Assembly (NCBI RefSeq): GCF_947258575.1
Contig: NZ_CAMYIV010000011.1
Span: 310,001-374,000, forward strand
Direction: 5' to 3'
Length of the DNA: 64,000 nucleotides
Origin: an uncultured Alcanivorax sp.
Lineage (GTDB): Bacteria; Pseudomonadota; Gammaproteobacteria; Pseudomonadales; Alcanivoracaceae
Below, piece after piece: positions 56,717-64,000 of the stretch; position 1 is the first letter of the stretch, and each line of letters starts with the position of its first letter. The translations under genes were made by a program, and so were the position numbers. The notes under the pieces are model-generated. The model did not search any database, was not told the DNA's origin, and saw nothing but the letters and a program-made list of their open reading frames with translations.

Positions 56717-57541
56717 TCAAGCGGGTTGGTAAAAAGGGCGGTGATTTCCCGGAATGGCCGGGACAAAGCCGGCGGTTTTTTCCAGGCTTTCGGTGGAGCC
56801 AAGCAGCAGGTAACCGTCATTGGCGGTATGTTTGCGCACTCGGCCCAGTACCCGCTGGCGGTCCTCCATGGAAAAGTACAGCAGCACATTGCGCAGTAAG
56901 ACGATGTCGAACACGGGCAGGTCCTCCGGCCATTCCCGCACCAGATTGATTTTCTGAAAGCTGATTCGCTCGCGGATTGCCGGTTTGACTTGCCAATCCA
57001 GGCCCTGCTGCTCGAAATAGAGCGCCATGTTGCGGGCGGGCAGTCCCCGGTTCATTTCGTTGAGGCCATAACAGCCTTGTTGCGCTTTGTTCAGTGCGGA
57101 CTGGGAGAAATCGCTGGCGATCAGGGTGACCTGCCAGTCTTTCAATTGCGGGAAGTGTTGGTCCAGCAGCATGGCCACGCTATAGGCTTCCTGACCGGTG
57201 CTGCAGGCGGCGCTCCAGATGCGCAAGATCTTGTCGCGTCGCCGTTTTTCCAGCAGGGCAGGGATCATGGTGTCCAGAAAGCTCTGGCTGAGAATCGGGT
57301 CGCGGAAAAAATAGGTTTCGTTGATTGCCATGGCTTCCACCAGCTCTGTCCGCAAGGCATCGTCAGCGACAGTGGAGGCTTTTTCGATCAGCGCATTGAT
57401 GTCGCCATGGGTGTGTTGTTTGGCCAGGTTCTGCAATCGGGCCTCGGCCAGATACACTTTGTCCGGCGGCAAGCTGAGCGCGATCTGGTCACAGAGGAGA
57501 TTGCACAGGGTTAAATAGCTGCTTTCGTTGATACAGCTCAT
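56717..57541 (-). CDS. cheR: Chemoreceptor glutamate methyltransferase CheR
   Basis: SAM-dependent methylation of receptor glutamates for adaptation. 274 residues. The small N-terminal helical domain includes YFFRDPILSQSF near residue 75. The Rossmann core has RIWSAACSTGQEAYSVAML (SAM site), ASDFSQSALNKAQQG, FDIVLLRNVLLYFS and LLLGSTESL. It lacks the EEVVER-like receptor-pentapeptide discussion because the cognate receptor here has no obvious C-terminal tether. Overlaps cheB by four bases. Confidence 0.95.
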   Translation of the reverse strand: MSCINESSYLTLCNLLCDQIALSLPPDKVYLAEARLQNLAKQHTHGDINALIEKASTVADDALRTELVEAMAINETYFFRDPILSQSFLDTMIPALLEKRRRDKILRIWSAACSTGQEAYSVAMLLDQHFPQLKDWQVTLIASDFSQSALNKAQQGCYGLNEMNRGLPARNMALYFEQQGLDWQVKPAIRERISFQKINLVREWPEDLPVFDIVLLRNVLLYFSMEDRQRVLGRVRKHTANDGYLLLGSTESLEKTAGFVPAIPGNHRPFYQPA

Positions 57542-58653
57542 CCATGTACCTCGGGATTCATGGCGGCTCGCTGTCGTGCACGAAACGTGGGCCGGCCACG
57601 GTTAACCCGTCGCATAATCTCCGCCGCCATGTCCTGCAACGGGAGCTCCGCGCAGGCAAGGCCGGCCCGTGATACCACCCCGGGCATTCCCCATACCGCG
57701 CTGGTGGGTTGGTCCTGCACCAGGATCTGTGCGCCGGCCTTGGCCAGTTGGCGACAGCCTTCCAGGCCATCCTGGCCCATCCCCGTCAACACCACAGCCA
57801 GCACATTGGGACCATAGGCTTTGGCGGCGCTGGCAAACAGAATATCCACGGCGGGCCGGCAGAAATTCACCGGCTCGCTGCGCTGGGGAGCGACCAGGGT
57901 GTTGTCGCCAACCTTATCCACGGTCATGTGATAGTCACCGGCGGCCAGCCAGACCTGGCCTGGCTCGGCCCGCTGACTACTGTCGCACTCTGCCACACGT
58001 AACGGCGCGTTCTGATCAAGCCGTGTGGCCAGGGCGCGGGTGAACACCGCCGGCATGTGCTGCACCACCAGAATGGGAACCGGAAAATCACCAGGCAGGG
58101 CCGGGATCAGCTGGCCCAGGGCCCGTGGTCCGCCCATGGAGGCACCAATCACCACCAGATCCACCCGGGAAGGAATGCGATGATGCGGGAGCTGTGAGGC
58201 TACCGGGCGGGGGCGTGGTGGTGGTGCGGCTGATGGTTTGCTCTCCCGTCGCAACAGGGTTTTGATTTTTCCCAGCAGGCTGGTCTTGATGTAGTCCCGG
58301 GCTTCGGCGGCAGTGCCCACCATGGCGGGTTTGGGCACATAGTCGCTGGCGCCCAGGGACAGGGCCTCAATGGTTACCATGGCGCCGCGTTCGGTAATGG
58401 AGCTGAATACCAGCACCGGAAGTTCCGGGCGGCTTACTTTCAGTTCCTTGAGCATTTCCAGCCCGCCCATGCCGGGCATTTCCACATCCAGGATCAGCAG
58501 ATCCGCTTCTACCCGTTGCAGACGATCGAGGCCCTGGCGTCCATCGCAAGCCGTGCCCACCACAACGATGTCAGGATCTTCTTCCAGAATCTGGGTGAGG
58601 ATATGCCGCACGGCGGCGGTATCATCCACCAGAAAGACACGAATGTTGCTCAT
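57538..58653 (-). CDS. cheB: Chemotaxis response regulator methylesterase CheB
   Basis: Removes methyl groups from, and deamidates, chemoreceptors. 371 residues. The receiver domain (1-120) has acidic residues Asp10-Asp11 and phospho-acceptor Asp56 (LLILDVEMPG). A Pro-rich linker precedes the methylesterase domain, whose catalytic triad motifs are VVIGASMGGP (Ser), VVQHMP (His) and VVLTGMGQDG (Asp). All are intact. Overlaps cheR and cheY by four bases each, indicating coupled translation. Confidence 0.96.
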   Translation of the reverse strand: MSNIRVFLVDDTAAVRHILTQILEEDPDIVVVGTACDGRQGLDRLQRVEADLLILDVEMPGMGGLEMLKELKVSRPELPVLVFSSITERGAMVTIEALSLGASDYVPKPAMVGTAAEARDYIKTSLLGKIKTLLRRESKPSAAPPPRPRPVASQLPHHRIPSRVDLVVIGASMGGPRALGQLIPALPGDFPVPILVVQHMPAVFTRALATRLDQNAPLRVAECDSSQRAEPGQVWLAAGDYHMTVDKVGDNTLVAPQRSEPVNFCRPAVDILFASAAKAYGPNVLAVVLTGMGQDGLEGCRQLAKAGAQILVQDQPTSAVWGMPGVVSRAGLACAELPLQDMAAEIMRRVNRGRPTFRARQRAAMNPEVHG

Positions 58654-59042
58654 GCTCTCTCTGCTCTGTGCAGCCCCATCATTTCCAGCTTGCAGGCAAG
58701 AGCCTCCGAGGAAAACGGTTTCATCAAGTATTCATCGGCGCCAGCAGTCAGGGCTTCCACCATCTGGCCCACTTCCGCCTCACTGGTAACCACCAGTAAC
58801 TTCATATCCCGATAGCACGATTTCTGCCGTACGGTGCGGATAAATTCCAGGCCGTTCATGACCGGCATGTTCCAGTCCACCAGGGCCAGGGAGGGGATGC
58901 TGTCATCCCCCTCCAGCAGGGTGATGGCCTGCTGGCCATCACCGGCTTCGGTAGTTTCATAACCCAACTGCTGAAGCAGGTCGCCGAGGATCAGGCGCAT
59001 GGCCCGGGAGTCATCAATGACCAGTGCTTGTGTAGTCGTCAT
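58650..59042 (-). CDS. cheY: CheY-like single-domain response regulator
   Basis: 130-residue receiver domain: Asp10-Asp11 acidic pair (VIDDSRAMR), phospho-acceptor Asp56 (LVDWNMPVMNG), VVTSEAE with the conserved Thr/Ser and YLMKPF with the conserved Lys. No output domain. The operon position between receptor and cheB, and the DWNMP motif, identify it as the CheY of this pathway. It presumably binds the flagellar motor or another target; no motor gene is in view. Confidence 0.92.
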   Translation of the reverse strand: MTTTQALVIDDSRAMRLILGDLLQQLGYETTEAGDGQQAITLLEGDDSIPSLALVDWNMPVMNGLEFIRTVRQKSCYRDMKLLVVTSEAEVGQMVEALTAGADEYLMKPFSSEALACKLEMMGLHRAERA

Positions 59043-59057
59043 GATTTTGCTCCCTCA

Positions 59058-61076
59058 TTATTTCTGGTTGTCCGCGCGTCCGGTGCGCTCTGCATCCACC
59101 ACCAGGGTCTGCAGGTCTGCGGCCAGTTTGGCCAGATCCGTGGCTGCCTGACGCATGCTGTCCACGCCGGCATTGGTGCTTTTCGCCGCTTCGGCAACGC
59201 CACCGATATTACCGGCCACTTCGTTGGTGCCCTTGGCGGCGTCGGCGACACGACGGCCCATTTCGTTAGTGGTGATGGTCTGTTCTTCCACCGCGGAGGC
59301 AATGGAACCCTGAACCTGGCTGATGTGGTGAATGACCTCGCTGATACGGGCGATGCCTTCGATGGCGCCTTTCACATCCACCTGGATGGCCTCGATCTTC
59401 TGGCCGATGTCTTCGGTGGCGCGGCCGGTTTCCTTGGCCAGTTCCTTCACTTCATTGGCGACCACGGCAAAACCGCGACCGGCATCCCCGGCACGGGCAG
59501 CCTCAATGGTGGCATTGAGTGCCAACAAGTTGGTTTGCTGGGCAATGCCGGTAATTACCTTGATCACCTTGCCAATCTCCGCGCTGCTGGTGCCCAGGCT
59601 GCTGATGGTGGTGTTGGTGCCTTCGGCAATGCTCACTGCCTCGTCGGCCACGCGGGCGGCGTCGGTGGCGTTCTTGGCGATTTCCTTGATGCTGGCACCC
59701 ATTTCCTCGATACCACTGGATACTGCCTGCACGTTTTCGTTGATGTCTTCGGCGGTGCGAACCGCGGAATTGGCCTGGCTACTGGTAACGCCGGCGTTGG
59801 AACCCATCTGGTCACTGGTGGCAATCATTTCCTCGGAGGAGGTGGCCAGCACTTCCACGGTGCCGCGAATACGTTCTTCCAGCAGCACTTTTTCGGTGAT
59901 GATTTCCCAGGTGAGCATGGGGCCCACGTAGTTGCCTTCCGCGTCGTAGATCGCGTTTACCAGCAGGTCAGCCTTCTCGTCACCAATATTGATGCGTGCA
60001 CGATAAGGCAGGTTGGTGGGATCGGACAGAATGCGGCGCTGGTGCTCTGGCTGTTTGTGGAAAACATCAATGTTGGCGCCCAGCAGTTCGCTTGCCTTGA
60101 TCGGCAGGTAGGATTCCAGCTTTTCCATGGTGGCGGTGGCGGCCGGGTTCAGGTAGATGATTTTCAAATCCCGGTCACAGAGGAAAACATTGGTGGGCAT
60201 CTGGTCCACCATGTTCATCACACGCCGGAATTCGTTTTCCTGGCGCAGCTCCGTGGTCACGTCTTCCCAGCAAACGGTGTAGCCAATGATTTTTTCTTCC
60301 GAGCTAATCACCGCATTGATGCGGGTGCGCAGAGTCACGCCACCGAAGTTGAAGTCGGCAGAGTGAGGCATGGCCTTGGGATCGCGGAGGATGGTTTCCA
60401 CCCGTTTCGGGTCGCGGTGAAAGCGGTGGATATGGCCGTTGAGGATGTCCTCGATTTTGACCCCGAAGGTTTTGAAAATCGGTTGGGCAATAGTCGACAG
60501 GGTTTCTGCGGCACGGGGGTTGATGTAAACGATGTTGAGGTTGGTATCAGCGACAAACACGTTGGCTTGCAGGCTGGCCATGGTGCTTTTTACGCCTTCC
60601 AGGCTGTCGGTGACGGACTTGCTGGTGTCCACATCGCGAAGGGCGCTGTCGCTATGGGTCGGCTGGCTGCTGCCGTTGGTTGTGTCTGTGGCGTTTTCGT
60701 TCACGATGTCCCCCTTCAATGGCGCAACGGTATTCATGATGGTATCGATGTGGCTGGACTCCACACCCAGAGACTCCAGTGTCTCTTTCAGGTGAACGGC
60801 GACCCGGTCGAAGTTTCTGGCGGTGATATGCAGGTTCTTGTGGGCGTCGGCCATGGACGGGCCCTGATAAATCTTCGGCCCACCCAGGGCCTGGGTGAAG
60901 AACTGCACCTGGGATTCTTCCAGGCCTTTGCGCTGTTTGTGGCGAAAGTAGGGGGCCAGGGCCTGATCACTCAGCACCCGGTTGTAAAACTCGGTTACCA
61001 CGGCGCGGACAGCGGCTTCGCCACCTACCTGGCTATAGAGAGAGTTATCGTTTGCGTGATCCAGATTATCTGTCAT
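59058..61076 (-). CDS. Soluble chemoreceptor with truncated-hemoglobin and two PAS domains
   Basis: 672 residues, no signal peptide or membrane segment, so cytoplasmic. Residues about 10-125 match group I truncated hemoglobin: [24 protein letters not shown] with the B10-type Tyr31, then [14 protein letters not shown] and [10 protein letters not shown] with proximal His79. Two PAS domains follow (about 165-285 and 290-410; [16 protein letters not shown] and [16 protein letters not shown]). A methyl-accepting signalling domain (about 420-672) has the hairpin tip [16 protein letters not shown] at about 513-528. Heme-ligand (O2 or NO) and PAS sensing feeding CheA is inferred. Unlike HemAT, the globin is of the short 2/2 class. 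Confidence 0.88.
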   Translation of the reverse strand: MTDNLDHANDNSLYSQVGGEAAVRAVVTEFYNRVLSDQALAPYFRHKQRKGLEESQVQFFTQALGGPKIYQGPSMADAHKNLHITARNFDRVAVHLKETLESLGVESSHIDTIMNTVAPLKGDIVNENATDTTNGSSQPTHSDSALRDVDTSKSVTDSLEGVKSTMASLQANVFVADTNLNIVYINPRAAETLSTIAQPIFKTFGVKIEDILNGHIHRFHRDPKRVETILRDPKAMPHSADFNFGGVTLRTRINAVISSEEKIIGYTVCWEDVTTELRQENEFRRVMNMVDQMPTNVFLCDRDLKIIYLNPAATATMEKLESYLPIKASELLGANIDVFHKQPEHQRRILSDPTNLPYRARINIGDEKADLLVNAIYDAEGNYVGPMLTWEIITEKVLLEERIRGTVEVLATSSEEMIATSDQMGSNAGVTSSQANSAVRTAEDINENVQAVSSGIEEMGASIKEIAKNATDAARVADEAVSIAEGTNTTISSLGTSSAEIGKVIKVITGIAQQTNLLALNATIEAARAGDAGRGFAVVANEVKELAKETGRATEDIGQKIEAIQVDVKGAIEGIARISEVIHHISQVQGSIASAVEEQTITTNEMGRRVADAAKGTNEVAGNIGGVAEAAKSTNAGVDSMRQAATDLAKLAADLQTLVVDAERTGRADNQK

Positions 61077-61102
61077 TGCTGTCTATCCCCGTGTTGTCCT
61101 TG

Positions 61103-61576
61103 TTATTGCAATACTGAGTGTGAAGCGCGACTGGCTGAGCGGCTGCACAGTTCGTCCGCCAGCAGGGTGTCCAGGTCCAGTAACAGATAAAGCGTGCCCT
61201 GGACCGGGAAGACGCCGCGCATGAATTTTCGTGGTGCCCCCTTGAGTGTTTCCGGTGGTGGTTCGATCTCTTCTGGCTGCACGCTGACAATGTCACCGAT
61301 GCAGTCCACCATCAGGCCCACCTGTTCGCCACCGTGATTGATGACGATGTTGATGGTGTCTTCTTCATCGCTTTCGCCGGGCAACCGCAGCACCTTGCGT
61401 AGGGCGATGGCCGGCACGATACGTCCGCGGATATTCATCAGCCCGAGTACCCCGGGAGGCGCCAGCGGAATATTGGTAATCTGGTGGTTGGCGAGCACTT
61501 CCTGAACATTGTCGACCACCACGCCGTAATGCTTTCCCGCAACGGAGAACGTGCAGATCAGTTGTTTAGTGTCCAT
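61103..61576 (-). CDS. cheW: Chemotaxis coupling protein CheW
   Basis: 157-residue CheW domain linking receptor and CheA: LICTFSVAGKHYGVVVDNVQEVL at the start, PPGVLGLMNIRGRIVPAIALRKVL (receptor-binding groove) and VGLMVDCIGDIV. It overlaps the end of cheA by 11 bases, with AGGACAG inside cheA as ribosome site. The start at 61576 is preferred over an in-frame codon 17 triplets earlier within cheA. Confidence 0.93.
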   Translation of the reverse strand: MDTKQLICTFSVAGKHYGVVVDNVQEVLANHQITNIPLAPPGVLGLMNIRGRIVPAIALRKVLRLPGESDEEDTINIVINHGGEQVGLMVDCIGDIVSVQPEEIEPPPETLKGAPRKFMRGVFPVQGTLYLLLDLDTLLADELCSRSASRASHSVLQ

Positions 61577-63797
61577 TGCTGTCCTCACTTCGGTGCTTGC
61601 CATGGAACTGGCTGAACAGGGCTTCACAATCGATAAAGTCCGTCACATGGCCTTGCAGGATGCCAGCGCCAAGAATGCCTTCGGTCTGGGCGCTCTGTTG
61701 TATGGCGGCTTCGTCGTCACTGACGATATCGATGATGTCGTTGACCACCAGGCCTACTTCACCGAAGTCGGTGGGTTGCACCACAATGCGGATAATCTCT
61801 TGGTCAGAGGGAGTGCTGCGGTTGGCGTCGCCAAGGCGAATCAGCGGCAGAATGCCACCGCGATACTGAATCACTTCCCGGCCGGCGGAGTATTCGATCA
61901 GATCGGTACTGATTTCCTCCAGGCGTGACACTCTCGACAGGGCGATGGCAGAGCGGCCAGTACTGTCATCCGGGCGTACCAGCAGGTAGCTCTCGGCGGC
62001 GCGAATGGGTTTGGCTTCTGCGTCTAGTGGGTTTTCCAGCTGGCGCAGTTTGCGCTCGTGGCGGGTAACGCCGGCAAAGTCGGCAGTGGACTTAACATCC
62101 AGAATCAACGCTACCCGACCATCACCCATGATGGTGGCGCCGGCAAAGCAGGGGTTGTCCTTGAGGAGTCTACCCAGGGGTTTGACCACGATTTCTTCCG
62201 TATCGCGAACGTCGTCCACCAGCAGTCCAAATTCCTGCTGGTCGGCGGTGAGCACCAGAATGAACTGATCTTTATGGGTTTCCTTGTCGCCCATCTGCAT
62301 CAGCGAGCGCATGTCGACCAGCGGCAGCAGTCTGCCGCGAAGCCGATAGACCAGGGCGTCGTGGACTGTCTCGATATCCTTTTCGAGACGGTCGGCTTCT
62401 ACGTAGACCACTTCCATCAGGTTGACCTGGGGAATGGCGAAACGCTGATGGAGGCAACGCACGATCAAAGCCGGGACAATGGCGAGGGTGAGCGGGATTT
62501 TCAGTTTCAGTGTCGTACCACGGCCGGGGATGCTCTTGATATCAATGGACCCGCCGATGCGCTCCACATTGGTTCGCACCACATCCAGGCCCACGCCGCG
62601 GCCTGACAGGTCGCTGACAGTGTCTGCAGTGGAAAAGCCGGGTTCGAATATATAGCGGATCTTTTCCTGTTCGGTGAGCTGTTCCGCCTGCTCCGGGCGC
62701 ACCAGACCGACCTCCATGGCTCGCCGGATAATTTTGTCACTGTCCAGGCCGGCGCCATCGTCGCTGACCTCTACGGTGACGTTGCCACTTTCGTGATAGG
62801 CGCTCATGGTCAAGGTGCCGGTTTCCGGTTTGCCTCTGGCGCGACGATGTTCCGGCGTCTCGATGCCATGATCGACGGCGTTGCGAACCAGGTGGATGAG
62901 GGGGTCGCGAATGGCTTCGAGCAGACTGCGATCCAGTTCTGTATCCCCGCCCCTGAGTACCGGAGTCACCCGTTTGCCGGTTTTTCTTTCCAGATCCAGA
63001 AGCAGGCGAGGGTAGGTGGACCAGGCATTGCGGATCGGCTGCATGCGGGTTTGCATCAGGCCTTCCTGCAGCTCACTGGTGACCATATTCAGGCGTTGGG
63101 ACAGGTTAACCAGTTGAGCATCGTTCTGGTTGGCGGTGTGCTGCAAAAGCTGGTTGCGGGTGAGTACCAGCTCGCCTACCACATTCATCAGCTTGTCCAG
63201 CAGCATGACATCCACACGTACGGTGGTATCGCTCTTTCCTGCCTGTTGCTGGCTGGTGATTTCCGGCTCTGCTTTTTCCGGCGAGGAATGGTCGCTCGTC
63301 GGCATGACATTCTGTTCGCTGGTTACCGCTGGGTTTGTATGCTCAGGCTTCGCCGGTTCAGTGGGGGGCTGTGTGATTTGAGATGGACTGGCGGCAGCCT
63401 CATTTTCCGTGCGGGTGGGGATCAGTGCATGTAAGCGGTCGATCAAGGCCTGTGGTGCCGGGTCTCCGTCTTTACCATCATTGTGAATACGCTTGAGGAA
63501 AACACGGATTTCATCCACCCCGTCCAGTAGCGCGGTGGCATGCGGAAGATCCATGTGTTGATCTCCGTCGCGCATGGCGCCGAGGATATCTTCCAGAGCA
63601 TGGCTTAGGGTCTCCAGCTGCGTGAAGCCGAAAAAACCGCAGGTGCCCTTGATGGTATGGATTGCCCGGAAGGCGCTGGCAATACGCTCACTGTCATGGG
63701 GTAAGCGCTCCAGTGCCACGATATCCTGTTCCAGTTGCCCCAGATTTTCGTCACTTTCGATCAGAAAACTTTGCAGTGCCTTGTCGTTTTCCTGCAT
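61566..63797 (-). CDS. cheA: Chemotaxis histidine kinase CheA with two C-terminal CheW-like domains
   Basis: 743 residues. The HPt domain has phospho-acceptor His47 (FRAIHTIKGTCGFFGF). A long Pro/Glu/Thr-rich linker (about 130-195) replaces a recognisable P2 CheY-binding domain. A dimerisation domain has LDKLMNVVGELVLTRNQLL. The kinase domain has an N-box LIHLVRNAVDHGIE (about 297) and G-boxes DDGAGLD and GRGVGLDVV. Two regulatory CheW-like domains follow (about 440-575 and 600-735), whereas the usual CheA has one. It heads the operon of seven genes in view. Confidence 0.93.
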   Translation of the reverse strand: MQENDKALQSFLIESDENLGQLEQDIVALERLPHDSERIASAFRAIHTIKGTCGFFGFTQLETLSHALEDILGAMRDGDQHMDLPHATALLDGVDEIRVFLKRIHNDGKDGDPAPQALIDRLHALIPTRTENEAAASPSQITQPPTEPAKPEHTNPAVTSEQNVMPTSDHSSPEKAEPEITSQQQAGKSDTTVRVDVMLLDKLMNVVGELVLTRNQLLQHTANQNDAQLVNLSQRLNMVTSELQEGLMQTRMQPIRNAWSTYPRLLLDLERKTGKRVTPVLRGGDTELDRSLLEAIRDPLIHLVRNAVDHGIETPEHRRARGKPETGTLTMSAYHESGNVTVEVSDDGAGLDSDKIIRRAMEVGLVRPEQAEQLTEQEKIRYIFEPGFSTADTVSDLSGRGVGLDVVRTNVERIGGSIDIKSIPGRGTTLKLKIPLTLAIVPALIVRCLHQRFAIPQVNLMEVVYVEADRLEKDIETVHDALVYRLRGRLLPLVDMRSLMQMGDKETHKDQFILVLTADQQEFGLLVDDVRDTEEIVVKPLGRLLKDNPCFAGATIMGDGRVALILDVKSTADFAGVTRHERKLRQLENPLDAEAKPIRAAESYLLVRPDDSTGRSAIALSRVSRLEEISTDLIEYSAGREVIQYRGGILPLIRLGDANRSTPSDQEIIRIVVQPTDFGEVGLVVNDIIDIVSDDEAAIQQSAQTEGILGAGILQGHVTDFIDCEALFSQFHGKHRSEDSNGH

Positions 63798-63853
63798 TGG
63801 GCCTTCTCCCCCTTGAACCTGTCATGCGTTGTTATTGGTATCGACGTTGCTGT

Positions 63854-64000
63854 TCAGCCGGCGGCGAGTTTGCGCAATGAAGCCAGTCGTAAGATGGAAC
63901 GCAGATCGGCGTCATGCGGAGGTTTGACAAGATAGTTGTCACACCCGGCCTGGCGACCGGCCAGGTGAGCTTCTGCGGAGGTCATGCTGGAAAGCATGGC
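63854..64000 (-). CDS. C-terminal part of a response-regulator receiver protein (cut by the window edge)
   Basis: The last 48 codons of a gene running in from beyond the window. SSMTSAEAHLAGRQAGCDNYLVKPPHDADLRSIL matches, in pieces, the end of a receiver domain: a Thr/Ser before an Ala-rich helix, then the conserved Lys in YLVKP. It ends shortly after the domain with LRKLAAG and a TGA. The protein therefore ends in a receiver domain. It lies 56 bases upstream of cheA on the same strand, so it probably belongs to the same operon. The N-terminal part is unseen. Confidence 0.8.
   Translation of the reverse strand, partial: AMLSSMTSAEAHLAGRQAGCDNYLVKPPHDADLRSILRLASLRKLAAG

Noticed and set aside
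59028..61190. 720-codon open frame antisense to the chemoreceptor gene
   Set aside because: Exact mirror of the coding strand codon pattern. The product is Gly/His/Val-rich without domain features, while the minus strand encodes an intact receptor.

Overview
The window looks like chromosomal DNA of a moderately GC-rich marine gammaproteobacterium. The gene mix fits an Alcanivorax-like oil or lipid degrader: acyl-CoA catabolism clusters, a DUF1302 outer-membrane protein, TonB receptors and a type VI secretion system (T6SS). The genus is inferred from gene content and style only. No rRNA, tRNA, CRISPR array or replication origin was seen.

Layout. 1-6565 holds housekeeping and envelope genes: a TonB receptor, a DUF4168 secreted protein, a small outer-membrane barrel, an assimilatory APS reductase (cysH) and penicillin-binding protein 1C. 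6914-31017 is one co-directional T6SS locus in the order unknown gene, tssJ, tssK, tssL, tssM, tagF, tssA, tssB, tssC, hcp, tssE, tssF, tssG, tssH, vgrG, then a second vgrG with a C-terminal extension of about 580 residues. 31014-34109 is a polymorphic cargo region. A lipoprotein gene with an FGE/SUMF1 fold is coupled to the large vgrG by an ATGA overlap. A degraded second copy of the vgrG 3' end plus the lipoprotein gene follows, interrupted by a REP-type transposase remnant and frameshifted in a poly-G tract. 34239-39400 carries a truncated PhzF-family gene, a 33-residue membrane peptide gene, DAHP synthase behind an aromatic-rich leader peptide and attenuator, a lipoprotein and a DUF1302 barrel. 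39454-49198 is a fatty-acyl-CoA catabolism region: thiolase, two kinds of SDR, MaoC hydratase, crotonase, acyl-CoA dehydrogenase, an ACAD10/11-like kinase and a TetR regulator. 49542-55949 holds a TonB receptor, a COG3687-type metal-dependent hydrolase, an aldehyde dehydrogenase, an IclR regulator and a thioesterase. 56260-64000, all on the minus strand, is a chemotaxis operon: cheA, cheW, receptor, cheY, cheB, cheR, cheX, with part of another response regulator at the window edge. Its receptor is a soluble protein with an N-terminal truncated-hemoglobin domain.

How it fits together. The T6SS genes encode a complete membrane complex, baseplate, sheath, tube, spike and ClpV recycler. The second VgrG probably carries a toxin, with the neighbouring lipoprotein as candidate immunity or accessory protein. 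The chemotaxis genes form a self-contained pathway, probably sensing oxygen or another heme ligand. Intergenic spaces hold several repeat families: three elements bounded by inverted 7-bp tandem repeats, two related long palindromes flanking a TonB receptor gene, and TGTAGGAGC-type REP elements.

Best candidates for something undescribed: the VgrG-toxin/FGE-lipoprotein module with its degraded tandem copy, the truncated-hemoglobin chemoreceptor, the aromatic attenuator of DAHP synthase, the structured leader in front of the T6SS operon, and the paired heptamer-repeat elements.
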